From Dysidea avara (lineage: Eukaryota > Porifera > Demospongiae > Dictyoceratida > Dysideidae), in assembly GCF_963678975.1 (NCBI RefSeq), contig NC_089281.1, positions 2,844,926-2,908,925 of the forward strand: 64,000 nucleotides of DNA, given 5' to 3'. Positions 1-11,700 of this stretch are shown one piece after another. A program made the translations under genes and the position numbers. How positions within the stretch are numbered: the first letter of the stretch is position 1; every line of letters begins with the position of its first letter. The notes under the pieces were generated by a model. The model did not search any database. It saw nothing but the letters and a program-made list of their open reading frames with translations, and was not told where the DNA came from.

Positions 1-2522
1 TGTTATGATGAGTCAGGAAAACTGGTTGGCAAGTTTGTCACAAGACAAGGTAGTCTTGGTCTTGCCATCTTACGAATAACAGACATGTGAGTATTTGTAC
101 TAGTGTGTGTATGTAGTGTGTGTGTGTGCCCCCCCCCCCCGTGTGTGTATGTGTACACATGCTACATACGCAGTCTATCCCTAGTAACAATTGCTGTTTT
201 TTCCTTGAACAAGATACTTTAATCTAGTCTACCCATCTGGTCACCTGCAGTAATAGTCCACGTACGGTACGTATCACTCAAATGTACGAGACAATGTTGC
301 ATTTGAGTGGTACTGTATCGCATGGTTTGGGCGTTCTGTCATGGCCTTGTAGGCAGTTAAAACTACAACTTACACACATTGGAATGTCATAACAATGATT
401 TTGTTCATTGCCAAAGTAAGGGATTTTCTAATAGATTACCATCATTCATCTCTTGTTTCACTACTTTTTTTTATCACTTGGATCCCTACTTGGGTGTGGC
501 TTTTCATGCTTTGTTTTTACCAATGTATTGATCAATCACTAAAAGTACAGCTAGACCATTAAGGAACATGTTCCTTGATTGTTATTGGTCCAGCTAGTTT
601 GTAAAAGGTCGTACCATGCAGTCTACCAACTGTATAACATAAGAACCCCAAAAGGCACATACCATTATTAAAATAATTGTCATAATGATGTGTTGTTTAG
701 TCTCTAGCCTTGTGATCAGGCAGGTTTTGGTGATCTTTTACAAAAATATTATATTATTATCATTAAAGTACCTGGTAAAGGCAGAGCCTGTATACCAGAA
801 GACCTTATAAAGACCTAAGATGTTTATATTAACTGCACTAAGTATGTTTGAAAAGTAGGAGAAAGAAGAAAAAATCCATGACTGGACCTGGGCAGCCTCG
901 AACCTGCAGCCATCCAATTAACGCTCGAACGCTTACAGGAGTCTGCCAGGCGGTCAGGATATTTTCTTCTTACTATTTTCATGTATTTGTATCCATAGGA
1001 ACTCTAGAGAGTGACTTATTATCTCTAAGTACCCCAAGTGGAACCAAATGGACATTGTTTTATTATCATTAAAGTACCTGTTGGTGCATGTATGGGTTTT
1101 GTTTTGATTTAATTAGATATGGCTATATGTATGGTACCTTTTGCCGTTCAAGATATTTCTAGAGTGGTTTTTAGAGGTGTAATTTTGTGAAGCATGCGTA
1201 ATTTGGAGGGAGGATCCCTACTATACAGTACTATTGTACTGTATGGGTATAACATAATAGAATAGTAGCTACTGGCTGTTGAATATCGGATTGTTCTATT
1301 AGATTATCTTGATATTTTTATCCTATATTTGAAGTGTGGTCTGAACCTCTCTGCTTGAATATTTGACAATGCCTCAGGTTGTTACTTATGTTTCAAGCAG
1401 AGACCCAACTGTATGATAGTGGGGAACCATCCACAGTGGCGTACCATACTGCTCAAGTGTAACGTAATCTCGCAAGAGTGCGAGTAATTAAAAAAACTCA
1501 CTAATTAGCATGGCACCCATCCTGTTTTGTTTGGGAGGAACACTCTTGAGCAAAATGGGTGCCACACCATTTAATTAGCAAGTTTTTTAATTTCTCACAC
1601 TCTCGCAAGACAATGTTACATTTGAGTGGTAGTGTAAGTGGTCCAGGCCCCAGGGGATCATTTGTGGCAGTCTTAACTGGGGCCGCCAAGAAAATTTATG
1701 GGGCCCACCGGCCCAGGGCAAATTTAGAATGTGGGGCCCCTATAACTGATATAGCTAGCTAGATTAGGCTGACTGCTCTATTAGGGTATCTCGAGCTTGA
1801 ATTTTATAGTAAGTTTGAAACACTGTACCCTCTGAAATTGAGTGTTACAGTTTGTTAGAGCTAGTAGTTACTATAGCTGAATATTTCCTGACTGCTGTAT
1901 TAGGGTGACTGTTCTATTAGAGTATCTTGATCTTGATGAAAAAGTCAGTGTCACGGTGCTCTATATAAGCTCCTTATAAGATATATTGCAAGTAATGGTT
2001 TGCTGCCTCTGGAAATACACTCATTGACCTTACTGGGTAATAATAGATGGTATCTCTTACTGTACGTGTCTTCGAGTCTACAGGGAAGATTTACATTGCT
2101 GTATGTTCATTGTATGCGTGGATATTGGTCACAACCAATCCCAGTTTTTTGTGGGTCCAGTTCCACCAATGAGACTTGGTACAGTCTTGTGGGACACTTG
2201 TCCTGTCCTTATGCCTGGTACAAGATGATTTGGTTTCTGGGTTGTGTAAATAAGAGATAAAAGTATTTCTTTTTGTAGAAATCTGGTTGAGTACATGGTA
2301 CGACTGTGTATAATTTCTTTAAATTGTGTAACATCAATATTATATGCACACATGAACACTCTATCAGAGTTTTAATATACCGAACTATGTTTGAGGTGTA
2401 TTGTGTTACGTCGCCTTATATTCTTCAGTGGAGAGAAGCAGATCATGGTTACCACTAACAACGGTGATAAGGTCACACTTCACCCGACCATCCCTCAATG
2501 GTGGCCTTCAACTTCAAAATGA
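1..2522 (+). CDS. IBA57: IBA57-like mitochondrial Fe-S cluster assembly protein, last two exons
   Basis: This is the 3' end of a gene whose start lies left of the window. Exon 1-86 reads through GKLVGKFVTRQGSLGLAILR and stops inside a codon at a GTGAGT donor. The next exon, 2429-2522, follows TTCTTCAG and completes that codon as Ile. It ends VTLHPTIPQWWPSTSK then TGA. Known IBA57 proteins end in the same way, with a GKF-x(3)-QG-x(2)-GLA-x-LR block followed by a short tail with PxWWPxxSK. IBA57 is a folate-binding GcvT-fold protein that helps assemble mitochondrial 4Fe-4S clusters. That role is family knowledge; the catalytic body is not in the window. The 2342-bp intron (87-2428) carries a SINE, two MITE copies and simple repeats. 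A CEP170-like gene starts 264 bp downstream on the same strand. Confidence 0.85.
263..316. mobile_element. MITE family A, internally deleted copy
   Basis: It is little more than the two terminal inverted repeats (CACTCAAATG and CATTTGAGTGG) of the family seen at 1440, 11331, 13701 and 19976. Confidence 0.5.
775..1059 (-). mobile_element. tRNA-derived SINE with 21-bp target-site duplication
   Basis: A perfect 21-bp direct repeat at 754-774 and 1060-1080 flanks the element. On the minus strand it has a pol III B-box-like GGTTCGAGGCTGCCC (904-890) with a loose A-box upstream. The body is shared with 10293-10430. Confidence 0.7.
1440..1635. mobile_element. MITE family A, full palindromic copy
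   Basis: Ends contain CTCGCAAGAGTGCGAG and its inverse. Internal inverted blocks GGCACCCAT and ATGGGTGCC surround a short loop, so the whole 196 bp can fold into a stem. Confidence 0.65.
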
Positions 2523-2786
2523 TAATTTATTGTGTGTACATATTTATATCACAGTTTGTATATTTACATAATTAATGCTGTGTATGGTGGCAGGTCCAGG
2601 TAGCGGCGTTCAGTAACGCAACTTTCACTAACAAGTGTGACATTGCTTAAGTCATCAGAGAATGAAGGCGCTTTAATTTGATGAACGCGCTTTAATTTGA
2701 TGAACGCGCATTGAAAATAAACCCATTGTTGTTGCACGAAACAATAAGAATCCTAATCTTTTCGAAGTGTCAAAGAACGGTCCTGG
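2523..2786 (+). promoter_or_regulatory. Short intergenic region, presumed promoter/5' UTR of the CEP170-like gene
   Basis: Only 264 bp separate the IBA57 stop from the first ATG of the next gene, so the 3' UTR of one and the promoter of the other must share it. It contains a direct duplication of the 19-mer GCGCTTTAATTTGATGAAC (2668-2686 and 2687-2705) followed by a further GCGC. Whether the 19-mer binds a factor is unknown. No clear TATA box was seen. Confidence 0.35.
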
Positions 2787-5700
2787 ATGATGTGGGCGTT
2801 GAGGCACAAAGACAGACACTACAGGTTGTCCAAGAGCAGCATCTCTATTGGTCAAGGAAGGGAGTGTGACGTGATTATCCAGGTTTGCCATTTAAGTGTA
2901 ACTTTTCACTGAAATGTTCTGTTCTTTGAGACATAGCTTGTAACGCTTATAACCATTCTGAGAAGCAGTTTTAATAGCGAATAGAAATGTTACTCAGTAG
3001 AGTCATCAAAAGTGACATCCGGTATCTAAACGACACACTTTGCCAAGATCGTGATTTGGTTTTGTTTTGTATGGGACACGTCACGTATTATCACCGATCT
3101 GAGTGGGGTGATCATGGTCAGTCAAATAAGTTAAGAGGTCACTTCAATGGGTTATCAAAAAATGCCAAGCAATGCTTTTACAGTGTTATGTATCTTAACT
3201 CACTGTTCAAGTTCAATACTGTCTGTTGAAACATCACCAGGATTAAGATTCAATCAAGAGGTTTTTGTACAGTGAATCTAGCAATCAAGATGTCCCCAAA
3301 AGTGGCAAACAAGCACCTTTGAAAGCTAACTTAGCAACACAAGACCTTTATGTATGTTGATCAAGAATTTATAGATGAAACCAAGTGGTCAAAGTAAAAT
3401 TTTGATGATCAAAATTCTTGATCCTGGTCACAAGTGTATCATTAGGTGACTACCCCTTGTTGTTTTAAAATTAAAAGGTATGACACACAGGCACTCACTG
3501 TAGGTAGATTTGTGGCTGCAGTCTAACTCTACATCACAGGTCAAGGCCGCCAAATTAGTGCCAAGTCAATGGTCAAGGATAAAAATTGTCACTAAGTCAC
3601 AGGTCAAAGTTTGAAAAGGATTTTAGCCACAGGTGACAGAATCACAGTGAAACGGGTCAAAATTTTGACTGCAGTCACATATCTACCTAAAGCATGTATC
3701 TGGGTGACACTCCTTTGCAGATTCCTAATGGAACAATAAGAGTGTTTACATTTAACCTTGTGTGTGCATGTGTGTACCAGAGTATTTGATAAGGCAATAT
3801 GGTGCTCCATTGGCCCAGTATGAATGCAAAATGACCCACACAACTCATGGCTTCTGCTCCAATTTTCTCAGCACTAGTCCAGTTTTATGACTAACACACA
3901 TCAAACATAAGCTGATTGGTCCAGTGGTATACTACTGGTGGAGCAGTAGATGTCTGGGATGGGCCAGTTTGGCTCAGAGTCATAATACTTATCAAAAACC
4001 CTGGTGCGTGCGTCCCTCTAGCGTGCGTGATTGTTGTCTGTATAATGTGGTTATTTTAGCTTTACAATATGACCTCTGTAATGCAGCCACCTTAGGTCAC
4101 AAACCTTAGTGACCTTATTATAGACAGCAACTAGAGAAGGTTATTCACAGGTCATCATTCATCAGAAGTGTTGAACTAGACACCTCAGATTGATACTAAC
4201 GGTCGATCCTTGCCATGTGCAGTATAACTTACTCATCACAATGGTTATAACAAATTACCTCAACACCTGTCACTGTGCTTTATGCGCAATTTCACATATG
4301 ACACATAATGAATCTTCTCTGAACAGTCATTATATATAGACAAACAAAATGTTGTTAATAATTCATTAGCTGTATTGTAATAAGTAGATAATTAGTTGTT
4401 TTTTCAAAGCAAGAAACATTGATGAATAAGTTGTTGTATATCAAGACAGCTGTGACGGTGTTAAACTATTTATTACCTTTAGTGGATTTGTATGGCCTTG
4501 AAGACTATCAAAAGGTCTCTTACAGTCTATATTGCCTAGTAACCCTCATCCATTAACATTCTTGTACTAATAGTTACTGACACAGTGTTGGGCAAGTTAC
4601 TTTTTAAAAGTAACTAGTTACAACTGTATACATTTGAGAATACCTGCTAATTTGGTTAACTAAGACCAGAAATTTTAGCATGTATAACTAACTTAGACAA
4701 TCAGGGCACAGGTGCCTTTTCAGTTAGTCCCATAAGGTACTAATATGAAAGTTATGTATGGTACAAGTCAAACTATTAATGGAAATTGAAGATTTAACTC
4801 AAAAAATCGGTAGATATTTATTTGGTGAATGCCACAGTTTTCTCCTTCCATTGTTTACTGTCGTACTTTTTTTGTATACTGCTATTGTTACAGTCTGCTA
4901 GTGTGGATGCCCAACATGCAGCCTTACACTATGTGTCTGACATGGACCAATATATTGTTAGAGATCTAGGATCAGCTACTGGGGTGAGTGTTGTGTTGTA
5001 TGAGAGAGGTGGTGACCTGATGTTGGGTGTATATCTATATGTATGTGTGCATACTCTGCTGATCAAAGCATGCATCCATCTGTTATTATACTGTATCTAC
5101 TGTATGGTGAGTTAACTTTGAGGAATGAAGTTTTCATGATTTTTATGAGTGACGGTTTGTTCATGGAATTTTACTTGTGAAATAGCTAAAAAGCTGACAA
5201 TATGTTGTTGATACCAGTGATTTGTGAGCTCTTTATGATCAAATTTAAGTAAGATCATTACAAAAGCTTTACCTCTCAAAAATAATTTGTCTTGTGTAAA
5301 AGTAAATTCATTGTAGGATTTCTTCTGTAATGTGTTTTTCATGTATATAAGAATAAATTGTAGATTATATTTGTTTTACGTATGTGTAATATTGGCACAT
5401 CATTTGTTGCCTTTGGCTTTCAAGAATTTTACAGGACATATAGGAGACTTGGTTGTATTATGCATATAAAGAAGCCATAAAATAAGGTTGTCCTTTTTCA
5501 AACTGTATTGGTTATGGCCAGAAAACTGTAATAGATGCCAGAAATTGTCTTGTAGATGTGTTCATCTTGTTAATATGCTGTTGGTAACTTATTGTGGTGT
5601 TAATTACAGACTTACGTCAATGATCAGAGGGTGCACGGAGAACAAGGGGTGTGGCTGCAGTCATGTGATCAGCTAAAATGTGGACGTGGTAAGTGATGTT

Positions 5701-8700
5701 ACATACATCTAACCCAGAGGACCAGGCATGCAGAAGACAAACTTCACAGGCTCGTAATACCAGCAGCATAGGAAGATATTTAAGTTATGGGTGGCTGGGT
5801 GCCCTACTACCATGAGTTAGTAATGTTACTAGACAGATGCTTTTGGCATTGTGGGTCGAGCCTGAGTTATAGGACACAGTGCATAAACTACATGAATGAG
5901 CTTCATCACATCTATTTGATTTGCATAACTGGGGTTAGTACAACTTATAAGTGCATGCAGGTACAGAATAGTTAGGTTTATCATACAGTATGATTGTAAC
6001 TGTATAGTAGGGACCACAAAGGAGTAGACGTGGCCCACAAAATAACATCACCCAAAAACCAGACTCAATTTTCCCTGACAATGATGAGGCAGTATTGGTT
6101 AGGTAAAACTAAGCTCAAACAAGCTTTTAGATTGACCCGAAACACTTTCAACAAGTTGCTACGGAATTTAAAATTTTTTTTATTCGATGGAATTTTCTAC
6201 TGACTGACTGACTGATGCTTTCAGACAAGCATAATTTGATGACAGCTAAGGCTAGGGGCTTGATTTTTTCAATGTTCGACGTTGCTTTAGCCCAACAGGT
6301 ACCTTTTGGCATACCGCAGTACGTGCAATGCATTCTCCATGGACTTACCAGTGTCTTCCTTTGTGTCCCATTCATCTTTGCTGACAGGGAAATGTGTCAA
6401 TTTGGCGGTAGCATGTGATGGCTTCCCTTTGTAATGGAAATCGTCCATATTTTTCATAGTGGCTATTTTGATTGCAGAGGTGCTTTTCAAACAATTCTTG
6501 ATTCATATTGCTGTGTAACGGGTTGAACATAGCCGACAGCAAAGTGTAATGGATACTTCACTTTTCAGACGATAATTAATAAAATTATGGCACGTGGCAC
6601 CATTTTTTTTGCTATACGTAGATTGTGGAGGTGCTTTCCGAACAGTTTTTGATTTGAAATGCTGTGTAACGGGTTGAACATAACTGACAACAAAGCGTAA
6701 TGGATACTTCACTTTTCAGTCAATAATTGATATACTGTAGCTGGGACATGTGGCACCATTTCAGATGCAGTATGCGTGGGTTCACCAGTCATAATAAAAT
6801 TAGTTATTTAAAAAGTTAACAAACAAGTACATGAAAAAATTTGGAATTTTCATCTATAGTAAGGACCATAGCACATCAATAAAAAGTACTGAAACAAGCT
6901 GGAGTAGTCCATGATGTTAAATCACAGTAAAACAATAAGAAGTGTTATATCCCTACTGTGCATTTCCATTATGGTATCTTGAGCACAGTAGGGATATAAC
7001 ACTTCTTATTGTTTTACTGTGATTTAACATCATGTACTACTCCAGCTTGTTTCAGTACTTTTTATTGATGTGCTATAGTCCCTACTCTAGTTGAAAATTC
7101 CAAATTTTTTCGTGTACTTGTTAAATTGGGGAACAGTACATTTCACAAATCCTAGCTACCACTGGTTAAACTTTTCTGAAGTGAAAAGCGTTTAGCTATG
7201 TTTATTATATTTTTGTCCTACAACCTATAGTAGACCACTTTTTTCTCTTTCTGTCTGATTGGATAGGGAGACACAGAAATTCAATGACAAAGAAAATAAA
7301 AAGCGGAGCTGACACGTTTTATTCTCCAAATATTGCTCATCATACTGACTGCCTCATGTTGAATCTTCATATCTGAAGTACCTTTAAAACGATGAATGCA
7401 GATTACTTTTTTGTGCTGAATACCAGCAAAGAAGCGGCTCCTTACATGCTTTTGTGTTGTCCCATCCCAAAGAAGAGGATGCCAGTGAATCCGAAGAAGA
7501 TGCCAGTGAATGCGAACACTCAGAAGAAGAAAAGTACTTAGACAGTGACTATGATATAAACCACTTTAGTAACGCAGACCAAGAATAGATTGATCGCATC
7601 TTGGCTGATAAAAATGACAGGTACCTATGGCTGTAGTCTTGCTTAGCCAGACTTTGTCACCAGTAGAGTATTGATTTTAACAATGTATGCAATAGTTATA
7701 CTGGCAGTAAAATAATATTTTTATGAATTTTTGTGTTCTTTGTGAATACGTGACAATCCAAAATGGTCAAATGCATTACTGCCAGTGTAGGGCTTGCTCA
7801 GGCTCAATTAACTCATGCTACTATTAGTAAGATAAACTTGATTTTCATCTCCAAAGAATTTCTTGTCACTTTAAAAATGGTGCTGAAGGGCCGGATCAGC
7901 AATCTGTTTAGAGCATAGATATTATTGCTAACAAACAGTTAAATGATTGCTTGTAATAATGCTACTTTTGACTGCTCTATTAGGGTATCTCAATATGTGA
8001 TGAGTGGTCGTGTATTCTAACCTTATTTTAATGCACTTGTGCCACACTTGTTTAAGCCTATGGACTACAGTTGAGGCCAAATCAATGGCAAGTTAGAAAA
8101 GGAGCTGCCTTAGTGATTTTGATTCTGGTTAGAAATATTTATGCACCCATGCTTTCTATTCCCCTGGTAGAGCACCATTGGTTCAGTGGGTCACAGTAGT
8201 TGTTTATCATAACTTGCTATTGGCTATGCTTTAGTTTGCCATTCAGAGCCTATACTGTGTACATCACAACATTCTAACAAGTACCCCTTGTCTCCATTTA
8301 GACGCTCCTGTGTTGACGATAGAGAGATTGTTTACAGAAGATGAAGATGATGGATCACCACCTGGGTCACCAATGACTAGCCAATCATTGCACGAGTTGT
8401 GTGCCCCTCCCACTAGCTCATCAACTACGCAAACATCACCTGAAAAGTTCCGACCATTTTGCATCTCGCCAAGTATGCCAGTCTTGGTATGTATAAATGT
8501 GTTGTTAGTGAACACAACTTGGTTTAAAACATTACAAGTTGCTATCCCCTGTGAGAAGTCTAAGCCTGTTAATACAGGAATCAAGAATCATGGCATTAAA
8601 GCATACCCTGGTGTCTGTAGACAACTGTTTGAATAGTTTGTTTCAATTGATATATATATGTATATATATATATATATATTAATGTAGTATGCAGAAGTGT

Positions 8701-11700
8701 ACTGTCTGTACTGAGATAGTATCTAAAATGTAGGATAAAATTCTTCAATTAAATTCAAATTTATAATTGTGTTTGTATCTATAGTAACCTTGCTTATGGA
8801 TGTTTTGTTAGAAACAAATTGTTGAAAGTCTTCTTTACTGACAAATGTTCAAACCTTCCTACCTTTGTCCCACCATTATGTAAATCTAATACCGCGTATA
8901 GCGGGTTTTTACTGTGCTTATAATTTATCATGAATCTTAAAAGCATGACCCAAATTTCCGCAAACGCAGCTATCCGCAAAAATAAAATCTGCTGATTTTA
9001 TTATTTCAATTACTAGGAACAGGAGATGGAAGCGTTGTTAAGCAGTTATATACATGGCTACCACGTTTATAAAGACATTTTGGACTCCTATCATTGGCAA
9101 GGAACTTATATAAAAGTGGGGATGTGTGCCGCTGTGTGAAGACTCAACAGTAGTGGGGCACTTACTGCGCGTCCTCAAGGATATGCAATTTGTTTTCATT
9201 TCATGGTGGCACAACAATATGTATTGAGTTAGAGGGGCAAGAAGACTTGAAAACTTTAAAACACGAGATAAAAAAATAAGCACAAATTTAATTACCATGG
9301 CTAACCACTGTTCGCAAAAATAAAGTCTTTGCAGTAAAAACCCGCTATACAGTGCGTCAATTTCTGTTTCCTTAGCAACATTTGAAGTTTCATTCCCTTT
9401 TGTGATAGAAAAAAACCTTTATATCCTGTTAATGTACATATACAGTATCAAATAGAAGTTAGTTTCCTTAAAGTGTCATAATTGCACAATTGTGTGACAC
9501 ATGTAATGTGATGTTTATTCAAGTACTACTATACAGTGTACCTATTGTAAGGGAAGTTTTCTTCAACTTTTGTGTTATTCTTTTGTAGCTTTAACTGTTT
9601 TTTTGTTTTTTTGGAGGAAGTATGTATATACCCTGTATGCATGGTCTTCCTTAGTTACTAAAAACTATCTTTGCTGTTTTTGCTTGCCTGCAGACCAGCA
9701 ACATAGCTGAAAGGCTGTGTTGTGCATAAAGTCATGAACTGAATAGGAACTATATGTAGTTAACTTGAACAGTAAGGATCCATACTACAGGTGTAAGAGA
9801 CATGATGGTTTTAAAGCTATGTGGAAAAATTCCTACATTGCCATGTTATTGCTGTATATAGGTTAAACAAACTAGTCCATTTTAAAATGAAATAGTGACA
9901 ATTGATGGTACGCATTACAACAGCTACATGGGAAAATCCATACATTGGTATTATTACTTTCATTATCATGATAAGATATTCAATTGTTAAGAAAATTTCC
10001 CAAGTGATTGAGGAATAATAGTCCCTTGTTGAATGATAGTGGTCATAGCGGGTTTTTTCTTGCGGACAAATACTTGTGAAAATAAAATCATGCAACACTT
10101 AATCTCACGAGGTGACAAATTCATGACATTTAATTCCTCACATGAATTTATTACTTGTAATAATAAGTGTTCACATACGTACGACCAGAGCTGGGGTAAT
10201 ATAACTAGTTGCATGCTTTGTAACTAGTAACTACTGTAGGAGTAATTGTCTGAAAGTAACTAAGTTACAATAGTAACTAGTTAGTATAGTTACTTTTTTA
10301 TATTTATTAATACTTTACAGCGCAAGTGCTGAAGGTCTGTTGGACACCTGGTCCTACAGCCTGCTCAAAGACTTTAGCTACATAAGATGTGTTTGAAAAG
10401 TTGCAGAAAGGAGAAAAAATCCATGACTGGATCTAGTTACATTGTAACTAGAGGTAATTATGCTTTAAAAACAAGAATTCTTAATTTTTGTGCTATAGCC
10501 ACATTAAGTAGACTTTCTGTGCTTGAGTATACAGATGTAACAGTTGAAACTGAGCTGAAATGGTCACAGAATTATTAATTTTGGTATCAGCTGGCAACAC
10601 TTTCAACACATACGAAGGACATTAAAATTAAGTATGTTTTTGCCAAAATCCTAATAGAGCGCTCTACTAAACATTATCTTAAAAGCTTCCTCAATCACAA
10701 AAGAAACCTTAGAAGTTAATTTGGAAGGAGTATAGGTCAATCATAAGGAAAATTAGGAATTTTTTGGTGATCCCTAATATAAAGTACTATCATACTGTAT
10801 GATGAAATCAAAGGAACTAATTTTTAGGCCTGGTGTCAACTGGGGAACAGCTCATCAATGGATACCTGGTGTTAACCAGGGAAGCAAATGCCAACTGTCC
10901 ATGTCTTGCATAGTGGGTGGAGGTCCAGGTGGGACTTTGGGTGTCCACACCTTCACCTGTGAGACATGGCATAGTTTATGGTTACTAGTCCAAGATTTGC
11001 CTGTGCTGACTCAGCACCTGAGTAATGCACAAGTGTCCCAGTGCTGGTCCACTGGGTAGGAGTGCTTTTGCTTTCCTAGGCTCTTTGTGTGTGTGTAGTG
11101 TGATTGTGTACGATTTGGTGTATTAGAACATCATATTTTTATTATTATTGATAGCCAATTGCTTACTGTGTTCCACTGACGGATCATGTGACCTCATCAC
11201 CTCTTAACTTCAGCCATTCTCTACCTAAAGGTACAGTCTCATCGTACAGTGTTTAACGCTCAATATAAAACCATCTTGTTATAATTTTAATACAGTACTT
11301 TTGTAATTGCTATAGTTTTGTGTAGAGGTACCTACGGTACCACTCAAAAGCAACATGGTCTCGTCAGAGTGCGAGTATTTTAAAAACTTACTGATTAAAG
11401 GGTGTAAGGGTGTAGTACCCGTTTCGATAGTGAGTATTCATTCCAAACAAAATGGGACAAGTGAAATGGGTGCCACATGCTTTGATTAGTGAACTTTTTT
11501 TATCACTCACTCTCTAAGCACCGCCGCACGTGTGTACGGAAATACAGCACAAGGGGGCGTGGTGAGAGACTAATACAGCACGAGGCGAAGCCAAGTACTA
11601 TATTAGCCTCGAGACACCCCCTGAGTGCTGTATTTTTCGTACACGCAAGCATAGGTGGTGCTTCAAGTGTTATATTGTACTTCCTGGGCATCTGGCTTGG

